Both the position numbers and the translations under genes were made by a program. DNA of 64,000 bases, from positions 57,759-121,758 of the forward strand of contig JBHJNQ010000024.1 of the NCBI GenBank assembly GCA_050330635.1. Direction: 5' to 3'. Numbering within the stretch: position 1 is the first letter of the stretch; every line of letters starts with the position of its first letter. Below, in pieces: positions 52,886 to 60,492 of this stretch. The notes under the pieces were generated by a model, which was not told the DNA's origin, did no database searches, and saw only the letters and a list, made by a program, of their open reading frames with translations. This DNA is from CADEDH01 sp050330635. Lineage in GTDB: Bacteria > Actinomycetota > Acidimicrobiia > Acidimicrobiales > SZUA-35.

Positions 52886-54360
52886 GCCCGCCTCACGACC
52901 GACTCGGTGTGGACCTTCGACACGACGGCCCCCACCGCTACGCCGCAGGCGACGAAGAACAGTGGCACCGCGGCCTGGGACGGCCCCTCTCCCAACATCC
53001 CGAGGAGGCGAGTGAGCAGCAGCAGCCCGCCGCCGGAGATCACGAGGGTGAGTGCACCTGCCATCGCCGAGGTCAGGGGCTGCTGCCCGTCGACCGGGAC
53101 GAGGCTTCCGGCGAGGAGGGAGCCGAAGTACGTCGGGAGGGTGAACTGGACGAGCACCGTCACGACGGCGGCCGGCCCGTAGGCCATGACGGCCCCGGAG
53201 GTGCCGACGGCGAACAGGGCGAGCACGACGAGAAGGGGACCCAGCACCTTGGCCAGACCAACCCGCCATCCGACGCCGATGGTCGACCGGAGCAGCCAGC
53301 TGGCCCGCAGGTTGGTCCCGGTGGCGTGAAGGCCGACGGCGCCGGCGATTGCGGCCGCCAAGGCGAGGCACAGCTCACCTTTGATGCCATCGGACCACAG
53401 GGCGGCCCCCAGGCCGGCGCCGACCACCCCGAAGAACGACATGAGGGTGGTCGGCGAACGGGCCAGACACACCGCCTCGTACCAGACCAGGAGGGCCAGA
53501 TCGCCCCGTCGCGGCGGCCGGACCGTCACATAGGTGATGCTCGTCGCCTGGTCGCCGGCGTTGCGGATCGCCGAGGCGCTCAGGATGACCAGGACAGCGG
53601 CGACGACCGTCGAGAGCGCCAGCAGGGTGAGTCCGGCCACGAGCGCCCCCCGGTCGGACCTGGTCAGACCGACGGTCAGGAGATGAAGGGTCTCTCCGGG
53701 GGAGATCGAGCGTGGGAAGGCGGCGACGCCGGCCGGGGCGAAGGTCGGCCACCCCAGCACCGCGCCGACGGCGAGGACGATGACAAGCGCAGCGACGTTG
53801 GCATGGACGAGCGGCAGTCGCAGGTGCCGGCGTGCTCCCGTGGCCACCAGGCGATGGAGCCCGAGAGCGGCGACGGCGGCCGCCGAGACCAGGACGACAC
53901 CGGAAGCAACGATGGCGGCCGACACGGTGGGCCCGCCACCGGCGGCCGAGAGCGTGTAGACAATCGGCAGCGTGGTCATCCACGTGATTCCCAGGGCCAC
54001 CGCCATGGTCGGGACGACCAGGACGGCGAGACGCTTGGCTCGGCTCGCTCCTGCCAGGTGGAGCAAGGTATCCATGGCCGACGTATCGGCGGTCAGCAGC
54101 CCGAAGATTCCGCCGATGGCGATGGCGCTGACCACGACGCCGTTGCCGAGCGAGCGAACGACGAGCAGGGCCTCGTCGCTGGCGACGCCCCCGGTGACCG
54201 TGGCCAGATCATCGAAGAGATGTACCGAGCCGTACATGAGCAGGCAGGCGACGATGCCCAATGCCCCACCAGCGATGCGGAGCGCCGTCGGGGTGAGCCC
54301 GAGCAGGCCCGAGGTCTCCCTCGACCAGACCCGGAAGGCGAGCCTCGTGGCCCCTAACAC
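52882..54360 (-). CDS. Multi-TM ABC-2-type permease-like protein
   Basis: 492 residues with about 12 hydrophobic helices. There is no ATPase motif. The ATPase gene at 54632 lies upstream in the same operon, so this is probably its membrane partner. It starts at a GTG that overlaps the preceding TAG and ends overlapping the protease gene. The sequence does not match a named permease by eye. A fused doublet of six helices plus six is likely from the repeating pattern. Confidence 0.68.
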   Translation of the reverse strand: MLGATRLAFRVWSRETSGLLGLTPTALRIAGGALGIVACLLMYGSVHLFDDLATVTGGVASDEALLVVRSLGNGVVVSAIAIGGIFGLLTADTSAMDTLLHLAGASRAKRLAVLVVPTMAVALGITWMTTLPIVYTLSAAGGGPTVSAAIVASGVVLVSAAAVAALGLHRLVATGARRHLRLPLVHANVAALVIVLAVGAVLGWPTFAPAGVAAFPRSISPGETLHLLTVGLTRSDRGALVAGLTLLALSTVVAAVLVILSASAIRNAGDQATSITYVTVRPPRRGDLALLVWYEAVCLARSPTTLMSFFGVVGAGLGAALWSDGIKGELCLALAAAIAGAVGLHATGTNLRASWLLRSTIGVGWRVGLAKVLGPLLVVLALFAVGTSGAVMAYGPAAVVTVLVQFTLPTYFGSLLAGSLVPVDGQQPLTSAMAGALTLVISGGGLLLLTRLLGMLGEGPSQAAVPLFFVACGVAVGAVVSKVHTESVVRRA

Positions 54361-54650
54361 GACGCCTCCGCCCCGTCGCGGCCCCCGATCATCGAGCGGG
54401 TCAGCACGACGAGCGCGCCCAGTGCGGCACCGACGACGACACAGACGAGCGTTCCGGCTCCGGTCGACACGGCGAGATCGAAGCCACCGTCGGGCCCGGA
54501 GACGTAGCTGACGTCGACCAGTCCGGTGATGGACCGACCGGCCTCCGCCTGCACGGCGGTGAAGAGGGCGGCGACGACGAGCAGAAGGGCGACGGCGCCC
54601 CCGACGACAGCACCACCGAAGGCACCGAGAATCAAACGGGTGTATCGCAT
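54354..54650 (-). CDS. Small two-TM protein of the export operon
   Basis: 98 residues. Two membrane helices (about 8-33 and 66-88) flank a 30-residue loop with SYVSGPDGGFDLAVSTG. No family recognised. It overlaps the ATPase gene (19 bases) and the permease gene (7 bases), so it is part of the same transcript. It could be an immunity or accessory subunit. Confidence 0.72.
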   Translation of the reverse strand: MRYTRLILGAFGGAVVGGAVALLLVVAALFTAVQAEAGRSITGLVDVSYVSGPDGGFDLAVSTGAGTLVCVVVGAALGALVVLTRSMIGGRDGAEASC

Positions 54651-55456
54651 TGGATCTCTCCGATCACTGTGGTTGGTTCGGGTGTCCCGGCCGGGTGGCC
54701 GAGCATCTCTGTCAGCCGGTGACGAGCCTCGACGATCGACGCGTCGAGGCCGGTCAGGCGGAGGAAGGCCGACTCGAGGTCGCTGACGGCGGCGAGCTCC
54801 ATGACATCGGCCGGGGTTCCGAAGGCCAGGCGCTGGCCTTCGAAGAGGATGGCCAGACGGTCGAGATCGCGTTCCGCTCTGGCCAGATCATGGGTGGCCA
54901 CCAGTAGGGCCGTGCCCCGTAGACGCAGTATGTCTACGAGCTCCCGGACGATGACGGCCGACTCCGGATCGAGGCCGCGGTGGGGCTCGTCGAGGATGAG
55001 GAGTCGGGGGCGGTGGGAGACCGCAGCCACGATCTGGATCTTGCGTTTCATGCCGTGGGAGAACTCACCGACCGGTCGATGGAGATGTCGTCCGAGGGCG
55101 AACATCTCTACGAGGCTGTCGCGCACGACGGGATCGGCGAAGCCCCTCAGCTGTTCGTGCAGGTCGAGGAACTCGTCGCCGGTAAGGGCGCTGGGAAGGG
55201 GGAGGTCGTCGGGCACTAGCCCCAGCGACCTCCGGGTTGCGACGGCTCTCGGCGACAGTCCGTCAATCGAGATCGACCCGCTCGTAGGCTCGAGCAGACC
55301 CACGATCATGTGGAGCGTGGTGGTCTTCCCGGACCCGTTGGGCCCGAGAAGACCTACCACCTCGCCTTCGTCGATCGACAAGGAAAGGGACGACACTGCG
55401 CAATGACTACCGAACTTCTTGGTCAGTTCGTGTATTTGAAGCACTGGTTTCGACAT
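54632..55456 (-). CDS. ABC transporter ATP-binding protein (ABC-2 type exporter)
   Basis: 274 residues. Walker A GPNGSGKT (38-45), a modified signature EFSHGMKRK in place of LSGGQ, Walker B LLILDEPHRGLDPE and the switch VATHDL. This matches the ATPases of CcmA/YydI-like exporters. AAAAGG upstream favours the ATG at 55456 over the one two codons earlier. The downstream two-TM protein and permease complete the transporter. The 5' part is less GC-rich than its neighbours. Confidence 0.88.
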   Translation of the reverse strand: MSKPVLQIHELTKKFGSHCAVSSLSLSIDEGEVVGLLGPNGSGKTTTLHMIVGLLEPTSGSISIDGLSPRAVATRRSLGLVPDDLPLPSALTGDEFLDLHEQLRGFADPVVRDSLVEMFALGRHLHRPVGEFSHGMKRKIQIVAAVSHRPRLLILDEPHRGLDPESAVIVRELVDILRLRGTALLVATHDLARAERDLDRLAILFEGQRLAFGTPADVMELAAVSDLESAFLRLTGLDASIVEARHRLTEMLGHPAGTPEPTTVIGEIQCDTPV

Positions 55457-55509
55457 GTTCATAGACCTTTTCTCGTCATCGATCGACGCACACCAGGCGA
55501 ACACTCAGC

Positions 55510-55851
55510 TCATCGCGTGCACTTGAAGCTGAGCTTGTACTCCCAAACCTTCCAGCCATTCGTCCTGATGCTGAGGCCGCCGGCGTACGAGCCGCCACGG
55601 TTGATGCAGACAACGGCCACGTAGGCCATGACGCCGACAACGGCGACGATGGCTATGGCCACGATCAGGACGATCCAGACCGCAAAGGCTTCCTGCCGCC
55701 GGCGGAGGCGCTCGATGGAGTTCGAGACGCGAACGCCCGGCCTACCGCCATGGAAGAGGGCGGCATCGGAAATGCCGGCCAGGCCCTGATCGACCCCGGC
55801 ACGGAACCGGGCCTCGAACGTGGGCGGATCGAGGGTAGCTGCTACAGTCAT
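55510..55851 (-). CDS. Single-TM two-cysteine peptide, candidate export substrate
   Basis: 113 residues from an ATG with GGAGG upstream. Residues 1-56 are soluble and end in a basic patch (ERLRRRQ), then one helix (57-81) and a 32-residue C-terminal part with Cys82 and Cys111 enclosing a Gly/Trp/Lys-rich segment (GGSYAGGLSIRTNGWK). The positive-inside rule puts the C-terminus outside. An in-frame extension to an ATG at 56019 overlaps the LuxR stop, but those codons use far more A/T in third positions. The local GC is lower than around it. A disulfide-closed peptide released by the neighbouring membrane protease is my inference. Confidence 0.7.
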   Translation of the reverse strand: MTVAATLDPPTFEARFRAGVDQGLAGISDAALFHGGRPGVRVSNSIERLRRRQEAFAVWIVLIVAIAIVAVVGVMAYVAVVCINRGGSYAGGLSIRTNGWKVWEYKLSFKCTR

Positions 55852-56015
55852 TTCTGTTCCTCCGATTTGGGGATAGGTACTTGCAAAATCCACTCTGAAT
55901 CGGAGGAACTCATTGGTCAACGACGGAGAGGGTCCATTGTTGGACCCATTGTCGGTTGACATCGGATCGACAGCCGACAACATTTCGACCATTCTTGGGT
56001 GATTCAAGGCCAACA

Positions 56016-56519
56016 TCATCTGCCGCCTTCAGCTGAATTCAGGAACGAGAGAAGATCGCGCAAGCTGGCGCTCTCGTCCCGGCTATCGGTGGCGGGGTCG
56101 TCGGTGGCCGAGACGAGCGATCGGATTGTGCGCAGTTCCCGCTTCAGCGTCGAGAGCGACAGGTACATCCTTCGGGCGATGAGCAGGTGAGGCACGCCGG
56201 CGGCCAGATGCACGAGGATCGCCTTCTGCCGATCCGTGAGCGGTTGACCGCTGTTCGCCAGCTCGACCAGACCTGCCGACAACACGCTCATACCTTCGGC
56301 GACAGTGCCGGCGACGGCGGCGACGAGCTCCCGCTCCTCGATCAGCAAGGCACCTCCGAGTTGACCGAGACCGACGGCGTGGACGGCGAGCTGGGCCCCA
56401 ATGGGATCATTGGGCACCAGGCGCACCACCCACCGACCGACCAGATCGCAGCGATCGCTGAGTTCCACCTCGGGCCCCGCCGGCCGAAACGGCGGACGGT
56501 CGCCGTCCACTACGGTCAT
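56016..56519 (-). CDS. LuxR-type HTH regulator
   Basis: 167 residues. The C-terminal part (about 90-140) is a GerE/LuxR-like helix-turn-helix (LTDRQKAILVHLAAGVPHLLIARRMYLSLSTLKRELRTI in outline). The N-terminal 85 residues form an unassigned sensor. The ATG overlaps the upstream stop by four bases. It lies directly before the small peptide gene, so it may control the locus together with the divergent STAND/SARP-type protein. Confidence 0.72.
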   Translation of the reverse strand: MTVVDGDRPPFRPAGPEVELSDRCDLVGRWVVRLVPNDPIGAQLAVHAVGLGQLGGALLIEERELVAAVAGTVAEGMSVLSAGLVELANSGQPLTDRQKAILVHLAAGVPHLLIARRMYLSLSTLKRELRTIRSLVSATDDPATDSRDESASLRDLLSFLNSAEGGR

Positions 56520-57175
56520 CGATCCCGCCCCCCGGCGACGACGAGCTCTTGCACGACGGCCGCGCCGGACAGCCATCCGGTCAGGAGTCGACGATCGACT
56601 CGGGACAGCAGCCGAGGAACCTCGGGGTGGAGATCGGTTGCCGGGTCAACGGTAATGGCGCCGACGCTGGTCGTGGGCTCCAGTTCGGACAGCTCGCCGA
56701 GGGCGTCGACGAGGGCCGACGTGTGCGACCGGGCACGGAGGCGGCGGATCACGGCGGCGCAGCGTCTTCGATCCGCAGCCGAGACGACGAGGGAGTGACG
56801 CCGGCCGCGAGCGACCGCAGCGTCGACGTTGCTGGTCCAGGCGGCGACGACGGCCTCGTCTCCCGGACTGGGGGTGGTGGTCCTCAGGATCAGGTCCAGC
56901 TGCCACAACCAGGCGGTGGCCGCTCGCCATCGCCTTCCTTCCGATCTGAGCTCCCGTTCGAGCCAATCCCCGATGGCGGGGCCGAGCGGTCGACCGGCGT
57001 CGGAGGGGTCCAGATCTTGGAGCAGCTGGGACATGCCGAGGCCCCAGCCGGCGATCCCGTTCTCGTCGAGGAGATCGGCGGGGACCACGTCGAGCCCCAT
57101 CATGCGGGCGAGAGACGGTCGTATCGAGAGCAGGAGGCCGGCGGCTCTGTCCGCCAGCTCGTCACCGTGGTTCAT
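56516..57175 (-). CDS. Unknown protein heading the export operon
   Basis: 219 residues from an ATG with AGGAGG upstream. Mostly helical, Arg-rich, with two tryptophan-rich stretches (WLERELRSEGRRWRAATAWLWQ). No domain recognised and no membrane segment. It is first in the leftward operon and divergent from the STAND/SARP regulator (90 bp gap). It overlaps the LuxR-type gene by four bases. Confidence 0.68.
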   Translation of the reverse strand: MNHGDELADRAAGLLLSIRPSLARMMGLDVVPADLLDENGIAGWGLGMSQLLQDLDPSDAGRPLGPAIGDWLERELRSEGRRWRAATAWLWQLDLILRTTTPSPGDEAVVAAWTSNVDAAVARGRRHSLVVSAADRRRCAAVIRRLRARSHTSALVDALGELSELEPTTSVGAITVDPATDLHPEVPRLLSRVDRRLLTGWLSGAAVVQELVVAGGRDR

Positions 57176-57265
57176 CCTCTCGCCTCCTGCTGTTGTTCGT
57201 CTGTTCGGGCCAGCATGAGAGGCTCGGGTATCATCGCGGTACCAAGAGGGGATCCGAGGAGCGAC

Positions 57266-60073
57266 GTGATCACGAGTGGCCAGGGCGGCTCGGTTGGTCC
57301 CGCCCGTCGAGAGTTGGTGGAGCGCATCAGCCAGTCCGAGGGACTGGCGCTGATCGAAGCCCCATGGGGGTTCGGCAAGAGCACCCTCACCGCCAAGGTG
57401 GCCCAGGCGAACTCCACCACCGTGGTCGGTGGCAACGTCCACGGCGGCGACGGGTCGTTCGATCTCGCCGCCCACTGGGCTGCGACCGGCCGCCCGGAGG
57501 TTCTCGTGGTCGACGACCCCACTCCCCAACTCCTCCAGCAGGTCGTGGAGTGGCGGGCCCCGCCACGACTGGTCCTGGTAGCCAGCACCGACCTCGCCGA
57601 CGCCGCCTTCGCCAACGCCGCCGTCCGGGTGGACGCCCACGATCTCCTGCTGACCGTCGATGATGTCGAGCTGGCGGCGGCCGATGCCCATGGACGGCTG
57701 CCACCCCGTGTCATCGCCCACGTCGTGATGGCGCAGTCGGGCGGTTGGGCCGCTCACTCCTTCGCCGCCCTGTCCGCCAGCACCCGTGCCGGCGACGACG
57801 GCTCCGGTGAGCTGGCCGAGATGCTGGCCTCCCATCCTCGCGTCACCCGGCTGGCCGACCATGTGGCCCGTTTCGCCGGTCAATCGGCAACCGAGGGCCT
57901 CGCCCGCCTCGCCCTGCTCGACCGCTTCCCCGAGGAGGCGGCGGTCGCCCTGCTGGGCCGCCACGACTTCACCGTCCTCCGGCGCGCCGGCTTTCCTCTC
58001 TTCCCCCGCAGCGACGGCTGGATGAGCATCGTCCCCCTCGTGCGCGAACGACTCCGCCGCCACGACGAGCTCGACGAGTCGACCGCCAGACTGGTGGCGC
58101 CTCTCCTCGTGGCCCGGGGCGGTGCCTTCATAGCCGCCAGGACACTCCTCGCCGCCGGAGCGGCGACCGCCGCCGCCGACGCGTTGTGCACCGTCCCCGG
58201 AACCGCCATCGACACGGTGAGCCAGGCCGAGGCCAGCGCCCTGTTCCGGACCCTGCGGTCCAGAGTGCCCGGTGACGCCCGGCTGGCCTTCCGTCACGCC
58301 CGGGTGTACCGCAACCTGGCCCAGTTCGAGGAACAGGCGCAGGCGATCGCGGCGGCCATCGAGCTGGCGACGGCTTCCGGCGACGAGGCGACGGCGTGGG
58401 CCGCCGAGGCCGAGGATCTGCTCCGGTCCATCGGCCGACTCGAGCGGAGCGAACTCGAACGGCGGGTGGCGTCCTTGGAACAGCGGGTGGGCGGCGACGA
58501 CACGGCGGCGACCATCACGCTGCGGTGCCGGGAGGTCCGAGCTGCTCTGCTGGCGGAGAGCGAGTCCCTGACCGAGATCAACCGGTCGGTCGACCAGTTG
58601 ACCGAGATCGCCGTCCAATGGGAGCACCACGGCGATCAGGCCACGTCCGCCGCCACCCTACGACTCCTCGCCGCCGGGCCCCTCAGCCACCTCGGTCGCT
58701 ACGGCGAGGCCGTCGCCCATCTCGAACGAGCCCGGCAGATGCTGCCCGACCATCTGTTCTCGCGGGCCCTCACCTCGGAGCTCCTGTGCCGCTTCCACGC
58801 CCTGTGCGGGGACCATGCCGCCTTCGAGGCGACGCTGCCCGAGGCCACGACGTTCGCCACCGCCGTCCGGCTGTCGTGGCTGACCGGCTACCTCAGCTGG
58901 GCCACCATGCTGGGCACGGCGCTGGACGGCGACGTCGACGCTGCCGTCCATGCCTGCCTCGCCGCCGAGTCGAACCTGGGTGAGCTGCTGGATCATTCGA
59001 CCGGTGCGGTCTTCCTGGCGGAGGCGGCGTCGACGTTCGCCGTGCTCGGAGCGGACGACCGGGCTCGGGATCTGCTGGCCAGAGCGATGCGACGTCGTGA
59101 CCAGAACGAGCTGGAAGTCGGACTGGCCGAGGTGGTCGTGCTTTGCCGAACGGGCGATCCGGCCGAGGCCCTGACGAGGGGCAAGGTACTCCTCGACGAC
59201 GATCGCCTACCTACCGGACGACGCTGGCGGGTGACACTCGAGCTCCAGGTCGCCGAGGCGAGGGCGGCCGGAGCGGCAGTGGATCTCAAGCTGGTGCCGG
59301 CGACGGTACCCCCGGAGCTGGGGCCCGGGGGCTCGTGCCTGCACCTGGTCGTCGAGTCGGGCCACCAGGAGGACGTCACCGCGGCGGAGACGGATCTGGA
59401 CCTGCGGTTGTTCGGGGAGCTCAGGTTGTCGTCAGGCGACGGCGAGCTCGCCACCCCGCCGGGGCAGGCGGGCACGCTGCTCAAGATCCTCGCCCTCCAC
59501 GGGGTCGAGCTTCCCATCGACCGCATCGTGGACTGGCTGTGGCCAGATGCCGACCTGGTCGTCGGTCGACGCCGCCTCAAGAACATCGTCCGGCGGCTCA
59601 GGGCCTCGCTCGTCGACGACGTGGTGATCCGTCGGTCCGAGACGGTGGCCCTCGGGTCGAACGTGCGGACCGACCTCGACCGGTTCCGGGTGGCGGCGCG
59701 CCGAGCGACCGAGACGTCGGGAAGTGAACCCGCCCTGGCGGTTGCCAGCGCCATCGAGGCGCTGACCCTCTACACGGCGGAGGTCCTCGCCGCCGACGCC
59801 TACGCCGAATGGGCCGCCGACGAGCGCAACAGCATCCGGGCCCGGGCGAGATCACTCCTCGACATCGTCCTCGAGTCGCCCGCCGGTCCTCGCATCGGTC
59901 CGAGCTGGTTGTTGGAGACGGCGATCCGCCTCGAGGTCTCGAGCGACATCACGTTCCTACGGATCGCCGGGGTGGCGAGGGGCGCCGGTTCCGAGGAGAC
60001 CGCCCGTGCCGCCACCGAGTGGGCGGAGGCCATCGCCTCCGGCCTCGGACTCATCTCGGACATCGGCCGCTAG
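57266..60073 (+). CDS. STAND-like ATPase regulator with C-terminal SARP/BTAD-type domain
   Basis: 935 residues from a GTG with GAGGAGC upstream. Walker A is GFGKST (35-40) and RPEVLVVDDP a Walker B. Helical TPR-like repeats fill the middle (about 290-680). From about 710 an OmpR/SARP-type DNA-binding domain (DLRLFGELRLSSGDG, then LPIDRIVDWLWPDADL and RRRLKNIVRRLR) is followed by a BTAD-like helical domain. In streptomycetes, such large regulators activate secondary-metabolite and peptide clusters. Here the DNA-binding domain is at the C-terminus, which is unlike the usual N-terminal SARP order. Divergent from the export operon. Confidence 0.82.
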   Translation: MITSGQGGSVGPARRELVERISQSEGLALIEAPWGFGKSTLTAKVAQANSTTVVGGNVHGGDGSFDLAAHWAATGRPEVLVVDDPTPQLLQQVVEWRAPPRLVLVASTDLADAAFANAAVRVDAHDLLLTVDDVELAAADAHGRLPPRVIAHVVMAQSGGWAAHSFAALSASTRAGDDGSGELAEMLASHPRVTRLADHVARFAGQSATEGLARLALLDRFPEEAAVALLGRHDFTVLRRAGFPLFPRSDGWMSIVPLVRERLRRHDELDESTARLVAPLLVARGGAFIAARTLLAAGAATAAADALCTVPGTAIDTVSQAEASALFRTLRSRVPGDARLAFRHARVYRNLAQFEEQAQAIAAAIELATASGDEATAWAAEAEDLLRSIGRLERSELERRVASLEQRVGGDDTAATITLRCREVRAALLAESESLTEINRSVDQLTEIAVQWEHHGDQATSAATLRLLAAGPLSHLGRYGEAVAHLERARQMLPDHLFSRALTSELLCRFHALCGDHAAFEATLPEATTFATAVRLSWLTGYLSWATMLGTALDGDVDAAVHACLAAESNLGELLDHSTGAVFLAEAASTFAVLGADDRARDLLARAMRRRDQNELEVGLAEVVVLCRTGDPAEALTRGKVLLDDDRLPTGRRWRVTLELQVAEARAAGAAVDLKLVPATVPPELGPGGSCLHLVVESGHQEDVTAAETDLDLRLFGELRLSSGDGELATPPGQAGTLLKILALHGVELPIDRIVDWLWPDADLVVGRRRLKNIVRRLRASLVDDVVIRRSETVALGSNVRTDLDRFRVAARRATETSGSEPALAVASAIEALTLYTAEVLAADAYAEWAADERNSIRARARSLLDIVLESPAGPRIGPSWLLETAIRLEVSSDITFLRIAGVARGAGSEETARAATEWAEAIASGLGLISDIGR

Positions 60074-60086
60074 TCATCGGCCATCA

Positions 60087-60111
60087 GGGCCAGGGAATCG
60101 AACCCTGGCCC
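60087..60111. terminator. Hairpin terminator between convergent genes
   Basis: GGGCCAGGG (60087-60095), loop AATCGAA, CCCTGGCCC (60103-60111): a perfect 9-bp stem just after the STAND/SARP stop and before the stop of the 36-residue peptide gene. It may serve both directions. No T-run is seen, as is usual in high-GC genomes. Confidence 0.72.
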
Positions 60112-60124
60112 CGGCCGGCCCAGC

Positions 60125-60235
60125 TCAGATGTGCCAGATGCCGTTGTTGACGAAGTAGGCGATCACCGGCCCGGCGTTCAGCGCGGCGAACAGACCGAGT
60201 GCCCAGATCGTTCCCCTCATGCTCTTGTTCATCAT
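60125..60235 (-). CDS. 36-aa hydrophobic peptide with strong ribosome site
   Basis: MMNKSMRGTIWALGLFAALN then a Gly-Pro and a 14-residue end (VIAYFVNNGIWHI). The AGGAGGT at 60242-60248 lies six bases from the ATG at 60235, an almost ideal ribosome site. One helix (about 8-29) follows a positively charged start. It is next to, and convergent with, the STAND/SARP regulator gene. It may be a membrane peptide, a signal or a second export substrate. Unrecognised family; a pause between helix and C-terminal aromatic tail is notable. Confidence 0.65.
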   Translation of the reverse strand: MMNKSMRGTIWALGLFAALNAGPVIAYFVNNGIWHI

Positions 60236-60492
60236 CTTTCGACCTCCTTGGTAGTCATCGGACGAGGTCATCAGACACCGGGCCGGTCATCGCCCAGTAC
60301 CACCGGGGCAGGTACCGCAGCGATACCGGCCGGCACTACGAGGGATGAGCTGATCGGCTCACGTAGTGCTGTCGCCCCCCGCCACTGACGGGCGCGGTGG
60401 CAGCGGTCTTGGTCGTTGACCGGACATGGCGGACTCTCCGCCGCGCCAGATCCCACGTTCCGATGTGCCGCCGCCTCGTCGGCAGCCGTCGA

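Noticed and set aside
55851..56019. Longer start (56019) for the two-cysteine peptide, which overlaps the LuxR stop
   Set aside because: The extra 56 codons use many A/T third positions, unlike the rest, and the inner ATG has GGAGG. The longer form is not excluded.
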